The notes under the pieces were generated by a model. It made no database searches. It was not told the origin of the DNA and saw only the letters and a list, made by a program, of their open reading frames with translations. A program made the translations under genes and the position numbers. Shown piece by piece: positions 1-7,969 of a DNA stretch of 64,000 nt. Location: positions 62,001-126,000 of the forward strand of contig NZ_FNYS01000004.1 of the NCBI RefSeq assembly GCF_900109075.1. The letters run 5' to 3'. The first letter of the stretch is position 1; every line of letters starts with the position of its first letter. This stretch comes from Myroides marinus (GTDB lineage Bacteria; Bacteroidota; Bacteroidia; Flavobacteriales; Flavobacteriaceae).

Positions 1-1
1 G

Positions 2-205
2 TGCAAGACTCTCGTGGATAAGACTACAACTGATATTATCATCGATAGAGTAATACTGGAAGCTAAGCGTATGCTTATCTATACTGGTAAAAGCTTTAAT
101 GAGATAGGAAGTATGTTAGGGTATGACGATTATTCATACTTCTCTAAAGTCTTTAAAAAGAAAGTGGGATATACCCCAAAAGAGTTCTTGAAAAAGTATA
201 ACTAA
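2..205 (+). CDS. AraC-family transcriptional regulator, C-terminal end (partial)
   Basis: The gene starts upstream of the window; the open frame runs from base 2 to the stop at 205. The visible 67 residues are the second half of an AraC/XylS DNA-binding domain: the helix around LEAKRMLIYTGKSFNEIG, followed by the recognition part GYDDYSYFSKVFKKKVGYTPKEF, which is the family signature. An internal GTG at 14 could be mistaken for a start, but the domain clearly continues upstream of it. Target genes cannot be told from here. A hairpin terminator follows 16 bases after the stop. Confidence 0.9.
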   Translation, partial: CKTLVDKTTTDIIIDRVILEAKRMLIYTGKSFNEIGSMLGYDDYSYFSKVFKKKVGYTPKEFLKKYN

Positions 206-220
206 ATAGGTAAAAACAAA

Positions 221-254
221 AAGCTCCTTAATGTAAAATTAAGGAGCTTTTTTT
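221..254 (+). terminator. Rho-independent terminator
   Basis: The arms AAGCTCCTTA and TAAGGAGCTT enclose a short loop and are followed by a T-run. It ends the AraC-like transcript. Confidence 0.85.
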
Positions 255-260
255 CGCTTG

Positions 261-331
261 CACGGGTGGAGGGATTCGAACCCCCATCAACGGTTTTGGA
301 GACCGCTATTCTACCCTTGAACTACACCCGT
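261..331 (-). tRNA. tRNA-Trp (CCA anticodon)
   Basis: The minus strand folds into a cloverleaf with a 7-bp acceptor stem ACGGGTG/CACCCGT, anticodon stem GCGGT/ACCGT and loop CTCCAAA, giving anticodon CCA. The T arm carries GGTTCGAATCC. The discriminator is G, and the 3' CCA is not encoded. Confidence 0.95.
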
Positions 332-382
332 TTCTGTCTTAGGTGGTGCAAATATAATAACTTTTATTTGAATAAACCTAGA

Positions 383-757
383 CTATTGCTCATCTTTTTT
401 ATAAAATAAGTTTAGCCACATAACGCGTGATAAACGATAATTAAATGTCCACATAATGAAAATTACAAATACGATTGCAATGAATGCATGTAACATTGTG
501 ATATTCAAATCAAATAGGTAATTTAAAATTAAACGAAGTACCATAACAGTGATCATCTCTGCTACTGTTAATGCGTAACTCATATACATCGCACCAAAGT
601 AAAATCCTGTTTCTCTATGGAAGTTGTAACCACAAGAACCACATTCTTTCGTCATCTTTGGCATTTTAAATGTAATCGGATTTCCTTTGTCATGGAATAT
701 GTGCTCTTTACCACAGTTAGGGCATTTTCCACTAATAACTTTGCTGATATAAGACAT
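383..757 (-). CDS. DUF983 family small membrane protein
   Basis: This 124-residue protein has two CxxC pairs near the N-terminus (CPNC at about 13-16, CGSC at about 39-42), probably a zinc ribbon. Two hydrophobic segments follow (about 60-80 and 86-106), and the tail is short and basic. This matches DUF983, a family of unknown function common in Bacteroidota and Alphaproteobacteria. It stands alone between tRNA-Trp and a secreted protein on the same strand. Family assignment rests on architecture and remembered family features; no function is claimed. Confidence 0.8.
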   Translation of the reverse strand: MSYISKVISGKCPNCGKEHIFHDKGNPITFKMPKMTKECGSCGYNFHRETGFYFGAMYMSYALTVAEMITVMVLRLILNYLFDLNITMLHAFIAIVFVIFIMWTFNYRLSRVMWLNLFYKKDEQ

Positions 758-890
758 AATTTATTTTTTATGCAAAGTAAGCTAAAAAACATGAAAAGGT
801 TATGTTTAATATACTTGTATTTTGGTTGTATTCGGACATTTATATATTTTTAACACCAGATATAAATTGAATTATACTCTTTATAGGTAC

Positions 891-917
891 AAAAAAAGGG
901 AGATTAATAATCTCCCT
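891..917 (-). terminator. Terminator hairpin overlapping a stop codon
   Basis: GGGAGATTA and TAATCTCCC pair with a one-base centre at 898-916, and seven A residues on the plus strand give a U-run on the minus strand. The TAA stop of the upstream minus-strand gene (904-906) lies inside the stem. Confidence 0.8.
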
Positions 918-1620
918 CTGGTGTATATTCTTCAGATTCTTCAGTAGAAGTTTCTTCTTTTATGTCTAAGTATTCTAATGGGCTAGATTGTTGTTGTCCG
1001 TAGCTCTCATCAAACTCTTTAGTTAATAAAGCAATCTCTTCTAGAGTAAGTACTTTCTCTCCTTCAGCTCCTTCTTCAGTTTGGTTATATTTAGCATAGA
1101 TACGAGCTCTGTCAGCTGCATATTGTTTCTTCGCTACATCTCTTCTTGCGTAGTAGATTTTACGGTCTTTGCTATACTTTCTGTAAATCTCCTTTACGTC
1201 AGCAGCATGTGCTACTTCTAATTCTTTTAATTCTGTCTTAAGATCTGTACGCTCTTCACTAGCCTCAGCCATTTCTTTCTTAATCTTATTCCAAGTCTCT
1301 AATTGGTCTTCGTCTAGAGTTCTGTTTACAAAAGAGTTGTATCCGTCAAACAAATCACGTTGGTGTTTGTTTTTCTCTACTTCCTCCATTTTTGTTTTAG
1401 AGTTTAAGCTTTGTAGATCGCGTTTTACATACTCATTTTTGATAGTGATCGCAGCTACTTGTTTAGAGTTTAGCTTGATCTCATCTTTACGAGCAAGAAT
1501 CTCTGTTAAGTCAGTGAACTCTATTTTTTTTGCTGGCTCAACTTCTTTTTTAGATTTTCGTTGACCATAAGAAGTACTAATTGACATTAGTATTACGAAT
1601 AAGAGTAATATCTTTTTCAT
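904..1620 (-). CDS. Secreted charged coiled-coil protein of unknown function
   Basis: The frame is open further upstream to 1668, but the ATG at 1620 begins a clean signal peptide (MKKILLLFVILMSISTSYGQ), so that start is preferred and gives 238 residues. The mature protein is rich in Lys and Glu with long helical, coiled-coil-like stretches (about 60-190) and an acidic Glu/Ser-rich tail. It probably acts in the periplasm. No catalytic motif was recognised. It stands alone, with an AT-rich 290-base upstream region. Confidence 0.75.
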   Translation of the reverse strand: MKKILLLFVILMSISTSYGQRKSKKEVEPAKKIEFTDLTEILARKDEIKLNSKQVAAITIKNEYVKRDLQSLNSKTKMEEVEKNKHQRDLFDGYNSFVNRTLDEDQLETWNKIKKEMAEASEERTDLKTELKELEVAHAADVKEIYRKYSKDRKIYYARRDVAKKQYAADRARIYAKYNQTEEGAEGEKVLTLEEIALLTKEFDESYGQQQSSPLEYLDIKEETSTEESEEYTPEGDY

Positions 1621-1862
1621 TCCAATTTTTTTTTGATTCAAATAACAATTTGTTTTTTCACCCTGCAAATTTAATATAAATATTAATACTTTATTTTAAA
1701 TTTTTTCTGCAAGCTAGTCCTTGATTTTCTTAAAAGTAGTATTAAACTGACAATTTCTAGTACTACTGTGCTTCTTAGCTAATATCTATAACGTATATAA
1801 TATTAAAATATTGTGCCAAGATGCAGCACTTTATACATTTGATTTATATTATTTGCTATTTA

Positions 1863-1895
1863 TTTGTATATTATTATTTGTTATTTATATATTTG
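1863..1895 (+). promoter_or_regulatory. Putative Bacteroidota-type promoter for the cytochrome b561 gene
   Basis: TTTG at 1863-1866 is followed after 21 bases by TATATTTG (TAnnTTTG form) at 1888-1895, 63 bases before the ATG. The region is very AT-rich, so chance matches are possible. Confidence 0.4.
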
Positions 1896-1958
1896 AATAT
1901 TGTAACTTTTACAAATTAACTATTTTAATATTTAATTTATAAATAAAAGAAGTGAAAA

Positions 1959-2549
1959 ATGAGAGGTAGAGGTGATAGCTATAGTTTGTTATTTAGGCTT
2001 TTGCATTGGAGTATAGCTATAGTTATGCTAGGTATATTAGCTACTATACTACTGCGTATGACGTGGTTAAATAAAGGGGCTGTAAGTGATATCATTATGG
2101 ACTACTGTAATGCTCAAGGGGTAAATATGACACAAGAGAAGGCTGAGGTGCTCGCTAAACGCATCCGCAAGCCGATGTGGGATTGGCATAAGTATCTAGG
2201 ATATGCATTATGTGTGCTGATATTCTTAAGGTTTTTCTTAGCTATGTTTGGCAAGTTGCCATTGCTAAATCCTTTTAAAGTCGGATATACCTTTAATACT
2301 CGTCTAAGAGCTGTAATCTATTTAGTGTTCTATCTATGCGTCATTACTTCTCTACTGACTGGATTAGTGATAGAATTTGACCTAGAGATCTTACCTCGAG
2401 TGGATATAAAAATGATACATAAGGCTTCGATTTATTATTTTGCCAGCTTCTTAGTTATTCACTTTGTAGGAGTACTATTAGCTGAGTTAAGTGCTGATAA
2501 TGGAATTATCTCTCGAATGATTAATGGTAAAAGTAAGTTTGACTTCTAA
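1959..2549 (+). CDS. Cytochrome b561-like membrane protein
   Basis: This 196-residue protein has four hydrophobic segments and histidines at the expected heme-ligand places: LLHWS (about 16), WHKYLGY (about 77), MIHKAS (about 153) and LVIHFVGV (about 167). This is the pattern of the bacterial cytochrome b561/b(N-terminal)-type family, which binds two b hemes and moves electrons in the inner membrane. The loop between segments 1 and 2 is longer than usual and carries a short charged stretch. It is monocistronic, with a terminator after it. The electron donor and acceptor are not evident. Confidence 0.8.
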   Translation: MRGRGDSYSLLFRLLHWSIAIVMLGILATILLRMTWLNKGAVSDIIMDYCNAQGVNMTQEKAEVLAKRIRKPMWDWHKYLGYALCVLIFLRFFLAMFGKLPLLNPFKVGYTFNTRLRAVIYLVFYLCVITSLLTGLVIEFDLEILPRVDIKMIHKASIYYFASFLVIHFVGVLLAELSADNGIISRMINGKSKFDF

Positions 2550-2610
2550 TCTAGTATGGATTTAGAAGTATTAATAATGATTTAGATTTGTTGTGTTATA
2601 TTTAATTGGA

Positions 2611-2645
2611 AAGCATCTGTATTTATACAGGTGCTTTTTTTGTTG
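2611..2645 (+). terminator. Rho-independent terminator
   Basis: AGCATCTGTA and TACAGGTGCT pair (one wobble) around TTTA and are followed by seven T residues. It ends the cytochrome b561 transcript. Confidence 0.85.
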
Positions 2646-2823
2646 TTCATAAGATGTGATAAAAAAGTCTAATATTACACCAAATGATTATAACTGCATT
2701 CTTGATTTGAAATGATAGTATTTTTAATAATATGGATTGCTCAGCCTGCTGTTCTTTTGTAAACTCATTATGATAAGTACTATTGATAATTGTGTGAGCA
2801 CTTCAAGAGTATGTTCAAAGGAG

Positions 2824-2891
2824 AATGCTAGGAGTATCACTCGTGTATTGTTCGACAAACAAGCCTGTTTAGCGTCTAAACTCCTAGCATT
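2824..2891. repeat. 12-bp perfect inverted repeat with 44-base spacer
   Basis: AATGCTAGGAGT at 2824-2835 and ACTCCTAGCATT at 2880-2891 are exact reverse complements. The spacer contains a smaller AAACA/TGTTT pair. It lies in the 297-base gap between two convergent genes, with no T-run next to it. The rest of the gap (2646-2941) shows nothing else recognisable. Confidence 0.6.
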
Positions 2892-2941
2892 GTCCTAGAA
2901 TAGTCGAAGGAAATAGGTTGAGAATAGTATGTGTAGAAGCA

Positions 2942-3970
2942 TTAGTCATAGCTGTGCTCTAATGTAAGTGTTAAGTTCTCAGTAAGTTTTGTTTTTTCAA
3001 TAGGTCTGTATAGGTAAAACTTATCTATTTTGTTTTGAAATGTATAAACGTGAACAATGTTATCATGTGATTTATCTTCTGTGGCTGAATCCGAGTATTT
3101 ACTTATTTCTCTTGTGAATTTTGTAAAGTCAAGATTAGCGTTCATTCGAAAGAAATCATATATTTTTTTAGTTACTTCAAAACTATATGAACCACCTTTC
3201 TCTTCATTGAATAAAATATCTATATCTAGTGTCTTGTTGTCTAATATTTCGAAATGAAGAGCATCATCTTCAAAAGCTAATATTTTTATTTTTAGTTCTT
3301 TGGTGACTTCTATAGTTTGACCTAGTTGTTGTTGATTGATTTCAGTAACTTCATATTCAGTAGGAAGAGATATTTGGACATTGACATCACCTTCTATATC
3401 GTTTATGTTATCCAAATAATTAAAGTAACAATACTCTAGGTAAAGAGGATCGATCTTAGGATACCAACTTCCAGTAGATTGCATTACAGGATTGTCTATA
3501 GTGACTTTTTTATTTTTCTTGGTATTTACTAGCGTATTAGACATAATTTTGATTTTAAGAAGGTCTGTAAGATTATCTTTTACTTTGAAACCTCCCGTTG
3601 TTCGCTGTTCGTTAATTTCTTCTGTAGACATTGGACGTTTAATTTTAAACATATACTTGTTATCTTCAAGGTTCTGAAAAGTGATAGAGTTCACAACAGA
3701 TTCAAAAAATGTTTTTGGATTATGTTTTAGAATTAAGTTCCACGGTAGAGAAGAAGTATTCGATTTTCCTATTTTAGCATGGCTATTCTTTGATATCGCA
3801 GTGAGATATAGATTGTAATACTCCTGATAAAACTCTTTTTTACTGTTTGCCAATTGATCATCAAGAGACATACTTACATCTTCTCTTTCTTTAAGAGGTG
3901 GGTAAGAGTTTTGAGAGAATACGGTATAAGTGGTTAACAGTATTGATGTGATAAGTAATATCTTTTTCAT
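2942..3970 (-). CDS. Secreted protein of unknown function
   Basis: This 342-residue protein starts with a signal peptide (MKKILLITSILLTTYTVFSQ) at an ATG. The mature part is polar, with many short beta-like stretches and no cysteine pattern or recognised motif. The region near 175-190 (WYPKIDPLYLEYCYFNYL) is the most hydrophobic of the mature chain. It is monocistronic, and an inverted repeat lies about 50 bases past its stop. It is probably periplasmic or surface-linked. No family was recognised. Confidence 0.7.
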   Translation of the reverse strand: MKKILLITSILLTTYTVFSQNSYPPLKEREDVSMSLDDQLANSKKEFYQEYYNLYLTAISKNSHAKIGKSNTSSLPWNLILKHNPKTFFESVVNSITFQNLEDNKYMFKIKRPMSTEEINEQRTTGGFKVKDNLTDLLKIKIMSNTLVNTKKNKKVTIDNPVMQSTGSWYPKIDPLYLEYCYFNYLDNINDIEGDVNVQISLPTEYEVTEINQQQLGQTIEVTKELKIKILAFEDDALHFEILDNKTLDIDILFNEEKGGSYSFEVTKKIYDFFRMNANLDFTKFTREISKYSDSATEDKSHDNIVHVYTFQNKIDKFYLYRPIEKTKLTENLTLTLEHSYD

Positions 3971-4039
3971 TGTTTAGAGAGCAATTTTGTTTACGTGTAA
4001 AGTTAAATTTTTATATCTATTTGATGTATAAATATTTAT

Positions 4040-4483
4040 GTGAATAAAGTGTTCGATAATAAATTATATCTTAGTGATACTATAAAACCACAGACTATGT
4101 ATAACTACCTTATTTATTTTAGACCACAGACTACACTAACTATAACTGAGCTGAAAGAGGGCTTAAGTGAATATCTAAACGAGCAACAACCTAGTGAGAT
4201 CAAAATATCTGATGATTGTGTGACAGTTACTTTTGGCGCATATCAGTTTAGATTATTTGTATCTAGTGATAGTCATGTGAATGAGGAGTTACGTGAAATG
4301 ATAGATGATGGTATGACGGACCTAGATGACAATCCTATAGATGCTAATCTATATGGTGCTTCTACTCTACGTGTAGAGATGGGAGGAGATGTTGATATGG
4401 ATATGGACCACTTTAACGATTGTATCTTTATACTAGAGTACTTCGAGAGTAGAGGTGATAATGTGATTATTAATGAGGGGTAA
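4040..4483 (+). CDS. Small acidic cytoplasmic protein, unknown function
   Basis: The longest frame uses GTG at 4040 (147 residues). An ATG at 4097 (MYNYLIYFRPQ) is an equally good start, and neither has a clear ribosome site. The product is acidic, lacks a signal peptide or membrane span, and contains a Gly/Asp-rich stretch (MGGDVDMDMDHFND). Its stop lies 10 bases before a HAD-type phosphatase, so the two probably form a small operon. No family was recognised. Confidence 0.6.
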   Translation: MNKVFDNKLYLSDTIKPQTMYNYLIYFRPQTTLTITELKEGLSEYLNEQQPSEIKISDDCVTVTFGAYQFRLFVSSDSHVNEELREMIDDGMTDLDDNPIDANLYGASTLRVEMGGDVDMDMDHFNDCIFILEYFESRGDNVIINEG

Positions 4484-4493
4484 AGGATAGTTA

Positions 4494-4934
4494 ATGAGAA
4501 TATCTTTTGATTTAGATGATACTCTGATCGCTAAGAAGCGATTTCCGTTAGAGAAGGAACCTTTTGTCGCTAAGTTATTGGGTGCGGAGAGACTGAGATT
4601 AGGTACTATAACTCTGTTTAAGGCTTTGAGAAGTAAAGGACATCAAATAGGTGTATATACTACTTCTTATCGAAGTAAGACTAAGATCAAACGCATGTTT
4701 TGGGCTTATGGTCTTTCTGTAGATTATGTAGTAAATCAGCAGTTACACGAACGCACTTTAGGTAAGAGAAGTAAGAGCATTTCTAAGTATCCACCAGCAT
4801 TTGAGATTGATTTACACATTGATGATTCTCTAGGGGTAGAACGTGAAGGAGAACTATATGAATTTAATACTGTTATAGTAGCGATGGATGACTTGCAGTG
4901 GATGGATAAGATTCTAGAGAGGGTGGAGAGGTAA
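4494..4934 (+). CDS. HAD-superfamily hydrolase (small phosphatase-like)
   Basis: This 146-residue protein has HAD motif I at the very N-terminus (FDLDDTLI, nucleophile Asp6 and Asp8), a motif II-like YTTS at about 55, basic residues around 60-66, and motif IV as IDLHIDDS at about 105. There is no room for a large cap domain, so this is a capless HAD likely acting on a macromolecule or small phosphate ester. It is downstream of and probably cotranscribed with the small acidic protein. The substrate is unknown. Confidence 0.75.
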   Translation: MRISFDLDDTLIAKKRFPLEKEPFVAKLLGAERLRLGTITLFKALRSKGHQIGVYTTSYRSKTKIKRMFWAYGLSVDYVVNQQLHERTLGKRSKSISKYPPAFEIDLHIDDSLGVEREGELYEFNTVIVAMDDLQWMDKILERVER

Positions 4935-4940
4935 AGGAAT

Positions 4941-4968
4941 AAAAAAACCTCAGACTTGCTCTGAGGTT
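4941..4968. terminator. Terminator shared by convergent genes
   Basis: AACCTCAGA and TCTGAGGTT pair around CTTGC. The seven A residues on its left give a U-run to minus-strand transcripts, so it mainly ends the minus gene and may also slow plus-strand transcription. Confidence 0.75.
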
Positions 4969-4982
4969 GTGATTTCTTTATT

Positions 4983-6377
4983 TTATTTTTTAAGTAATAC
5001 ATAGCTTCTAGGAGCTAAGAAAATACCCCTTTTAGAGAGTATAGGTTTATCAATACCCCACCAGTTAAAGATTAAAGCGAACTCATTGTAGTCAGTATCA
5101 ATCGAAAAAGTAACAACTTTTTTGTCAGTAGACCATTTAGGGTTTGTTATTTCTACATGTTTTTTATTGTTAGTAGACTTGTTGTCCTTAAACTCCATCA
5201 TTTCTAAACTAAAAGGACGTTCTGAGTCCATTGGTTCAGAGAATTCAAGTTGGATATTGTTAGGATTAGTTTTTACGAAGTTCTTGGTATCTACATTAAC
5301 AAGTGTAGGTAATGTCACATTCTCTTCGATGCTTTTAGCCCATTGTAGTAATGGTAAGTATATTTGTTCAAAATCTTTATCTTTATTCTTTTTGTATAGT
5401 TCTTTTACTTTTTCAGAAAATAAGTTTTGTGCAAAGAAACCACGCTCAGCATTCTGATATTGCCAATTTATAGAATGTTTAGCAGCTTGCTGCGGAAAGT
5501 ACTCTTCTAGGAATAAATCATAAACTGCCCAGGTCATGTATTCATTAAATGAATTAAAAGTATTGTAACCAGAATTATTGTCCCAATATTTTGTATTGAA
5601 GTTATCTGTAACTAGTTGTAGGTTTCTAAAGGTAATAGGGTTGATGTATTCGTGGTCTTTTTCGGTAAATATTAAATGATTTGAATTAAGCCTTTCTTCT
5701 AAGTTGTCCTCACTGACTACACCATTGATAAAATCTTCGGTAGCAGATGGAAAATCTGCAACAATATCCTTACTTATATCTCGGTGACAATTCATTCTGT
5801 TTACTAATGGTGAAAGGTAGATTCTGTAGATTTTATCCTTGTCTTCTTCTGTTGTGATTTGACCAATTCTAGTGTCTAAGAATGTTAGACTTTCTTTCAT
5901 AAAATTGTATTCTTCATAATTACTTATAATACGACTGTAGAATCCCTTTGCTTGTTGTTGATTATAGAATTCTCTAAAACGTGATTTTTCAACAAAGTCA
6001 TTGATGAGCTCTAAGTTTTTATCAAAAGGATTATGACCTGGATTGGTGTAAAAATCAAAGTCTCTTTTTAATTTTCCTTTATCATCAAATGAGAATGCAA
6101 CTGCATCTGTTCTAAAGCTTAGATAGTCTTCCCATTTCTCTCTTGAATAATTTACACTATCAAGAAGAGGATGATTTTTTACTGGATCAAAATATTTAAC
6201 TACATCTTGATAGTATGTAGTGTTTTTCTGTACTTCCCATTTATCTTCTATTCCATACTTGGTCAATGCTAGAATGATGTTTGATAGTTCATATGTTTCA
6301 GGGATTTTAATTTGTACTGTCTGTGCTTTCATTCCAAATGAAAGAAGTAGTACTGTAATCATAATTAGGTGTCTCAT
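4983..6377 (-). CDS. Secreted DUF4932-like protein, possibly an inactive metallopeptidase relative
   Basis: The frame opens at 6410, but the ATG at 6377 (MRHLIMITVLLLSFGMKAQ) starts the signal peptide, giving 464 residues. The mature protein has a central region resembling DUF4932, with the stretch EKDHEYINP where related proteins (from memory) show a zinc-binding HExxH-type motif followed by an Asn-Pro. Here the first His-Glu pair is missing, so catalysis is doubtful. The C-terminal 100 residues (about 365-464) look like a beta-sandwich domain. It is monocistronic. The family call is tentative. Confidence 0.55.
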   Translation of the reverse strand: MRHLIMITVLLLSFGMKAQTVQIKIPETYELSNIILALTKYGIEDKWEVQKNTTYYQDVVKYFDPVKNHPLLDSVNYSREKWEDYLSFRTDAVAFSFDDKGKLKRDFDFYTNPGHNPFDKNLELINDFVEKSRFREFYNQQQAKGFYSRIISNYEEYNFMKESLTFLDTRIGQITTEEDKDKIYRIYLSPLVNRMNCHRDISKDIVADFPSATEDFINGVVSEDNLEERLNSNHLIFTEKDHEYINPITFRNLQLVTDNFNTKYWDNNSGYNTFNSFNEYMTWAVYDLFLEEYFPQQAAKHSINWQYQNAERGFFAQNLFSEKVKELYKKNKDKDFEQIYLPLLQWAKSIEENVTLPTLVNVDTKNFVKTNPNNIQLEFSEPMDSERPFSLEMMEFKDNKSTNNKKHVEITNPKWSTDKKVVTFSIDTDYNEFALIFNWWGIDKPILSKRGIFLAPRSYVLLKK

Positions 6378-6689
6378 TTGATTGTGGATTTGTTTGGCTA
6401 ATAAATTCAAATATAGTTATTTGAGACCAAGCGAAGAGGGAATATATTGTTTATTACTGATACTTTTGAAAGAATTTAGCTGTTATTGTAAAGAGATAAT
6501 AATAATTGAGAGTTGTCTGGCTGTATTAGCATATTGATTTTATACAATATGTATTAAGTTTTTTTGAAAACAAAGTATTTTCATTTTGTAGAATATGATG
6601 TTCTATGTAGTTTTAAAATGTAGTATTTAAGAATGAATTTATTAGATATAAGCTCAAAGATTTAAAGTAACCTAAAACAATAGTATCAA

Positions 6690-7691
6690 ATGACAACTTT
6701 CCCAGTAACAGCATCAACTTTATCAGAAACAGAATTAGGAAACTTTATAAAAGAAAAATACCAATTATCAGAAAACTGCGAGTGTAAACTATTTAGGACA
6801 GGGGTCAACCACACTTATTTTATTTCAGATAATGAAACAAAATTTGTCTGTAGAGTTTACTGTCATAATTGGCGAACAAAAGTAGAAATTGAACAGGAGC
6901 TGGAACTTCTAAAGTTACTTAGGGATAGTTCCATTTCTATTTCATATCCAATTTCGGATAGTAGTGGAGCTTTTATTCAAGACATAAATGCTCCTGAAGG
7001 AATTCGTTATGCTGTACTTTTTTCATTTGCTGAGGGTGAAAAGATGCGATTTATGTCTAAAGAGACTTGTTTCTCAATAGGTTCTTTGATGGCAAAGATT
7101 CATAATGTCACAGAAAATAAAAAAATAGACAGAGTAAGTTATGATTCTAAAATACTTTTGAATAATGCATATCAACTTTTAATACCTTATTTTGAAGAGG
7201 GGTTGGAAGAAATGAAATACTTAAAAGAAATTGAAAACAAGGTTTCTAAGAAGTTTGAAGAAATTAATGGATTAGAGAATTCAACTGGAATAGTTCACTT
7301 AGATATTTGGTATGATAATTTGAGTGTCAACAACGAGAATGAGATTACCATTTTTGATTTTGATAATTGTGGAAATGGGTTGTTAGTTTTGGATGTTGGT
7401 TACTTTTTAAAGCAATTGTTTTTTATTGAATCTGATAAAAAGGAGTATGAATTAAAAGCAGAAAGCTTTTTAAAAGGCTATCAGAAAAATAGAAGTCTAT
7501 CGGATAAAGAAATTGAGTTAATTCCAGAATCCGGTGCTTCAATATTTATGTTTTATCTTGGGGTACAAGCACAAAGATTTGATTGGTCTAATATATTCTT
7601 CACTAAGAACTACCTTACAATGTTTGTGGGGAGGATAAAAAGTTGGTTAGATTACTATGAAGAAAAAAATAATTGTAACAAACCTGTATAA
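6690..7691 (+). CDS. APH/choline-kinase-fold phosphotransferase
   Basis: This 333-residue protein has a kinase-like fold of the aminoglycoside phosphotransferase superfamily. The catalytic loop is HLDIWYDN (HxDxxxxN, about 205-212) and the metal-binding motif is DFDNCG (about 224-229). The N-terminal lobe has a nucleotide-binding region around TGVNHTYFI. Members phosphorylate aminoglycosides, homoserine, choline or protein side chains; the substrate cannot be told here. It is single, just outside the mobile element, and ends near a strong hairpin. Its base composition is slightly more AT-rich than its neighbours (impression only). Confidence 0.75.
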   Translation: MTTFPVTASTLSETELGNFIKEKYQLSENCECKLFRTGVNHTYFISDNETKFVCRVYCHNWRTKVEIEQELELLKLLRDSSISISYPISDSSGAFIQDINAPEGIRYAVLFSFAEGEKMRFMSKETCFSIGSLMAKIHNVTENKKIDRVSYDSKILLNNAYQLLIPYFEEGLEEMKYLKEIENKVSKKFEEINGLENSTGIVHLDIWYDNLSVNNENEITIFDFDNCGNGLLVLDVGYFLKQLFFIESDKKEYELKAESFLKGYQKNRSLSDKEIELIPESGASIFMFYLGVQAQRFDWSNIFFTKNYLTMFVGRIKSWLDYYEEKNNCNKPV

Positions 7692-7744
7692 TGTGTTCAT
7701 AGGTTTATTTTGATATAAAAACTAAATCACAAACAACCATAAAC

Positions 7745-7779
7745 AAAAAAAGCATTCCGTTAAGAATGCTTTTTTTTTG
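7745..7779. terminator. Bidirectional terminator next to the displaced tRNA end
   Basis: AAAAGCATTC and GAATGCTTTT pair around CGTTAA, with A-runs left and T-runs right. On the minus strand it lies directly after the displaced tRNA 3' fragment, so it was probably the original terminator of the tRNA unit. On the plus strand it ends the kinase transcript. Confidence 0.8.
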
Positions 7780-7822
7780 TGGTCCCACCTGGGCTCGAAC
7801 CAGGGACTTGCTGATTATGAGC
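7780..7822 (-). repeat. Left attachment repeat: 3' fragment of the CAT-anticodon tRNA gene
   Basis: These 43 bases equal positions 17815-17857 exactly and 17714-17756 with one mismatch. They cover the tRNA from the anticodon loop to the 3' end, and the match stops abruptly at 7822/7823. This is the usual footprint of a tyrosine integrase that uses the 3' half of a tRNA gene. Confidence 0.85.
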
Positions 7823-7936
7823 CGGAGAAATGAATGTTGTATTTAATTTCATTTTGTTTCAAACTGACTGATTTTTAGCTAGTTGTAAAATTTTTAAAAT
7901 ATTTTTGTTTCATCTATTTGCACGATAAGTACCGAT

Positions 7937-7957
7937 TTGTTGTACGTATGTTGTACT
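7937..7957 (+). promoter_or_regulatory. Arm-type-like site, left end
   Basis: TTGTTGTAC, three bases, then TGTTGTACT. The same arrangement, in the same orientation and with the same spacing, lies at 17621-17641 near the other end (19 of 21 bases equal). Paired sites near both ends of an integrating element suggest binding by integrase or excisionase. It also lies just before the integrase start, so autoregulation is possible. Confidence 0.5.
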
Positions 7958-7969
7958 TTAAAATTATTT

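Noticed and set aside
6690..7691. The APH-like kinase as an antibiotic-resistance gene of the mobile element
   Set aside because: It lies outside the left attachment repeat and its motifs do not identify a drug substrate.
7780..7822. A third tRNA gene
   Set aside because: Only the part from the anticodon loop to the 3' end is present; the 5' half is replaced by unrelated sequence, so it is an attachment remnant.
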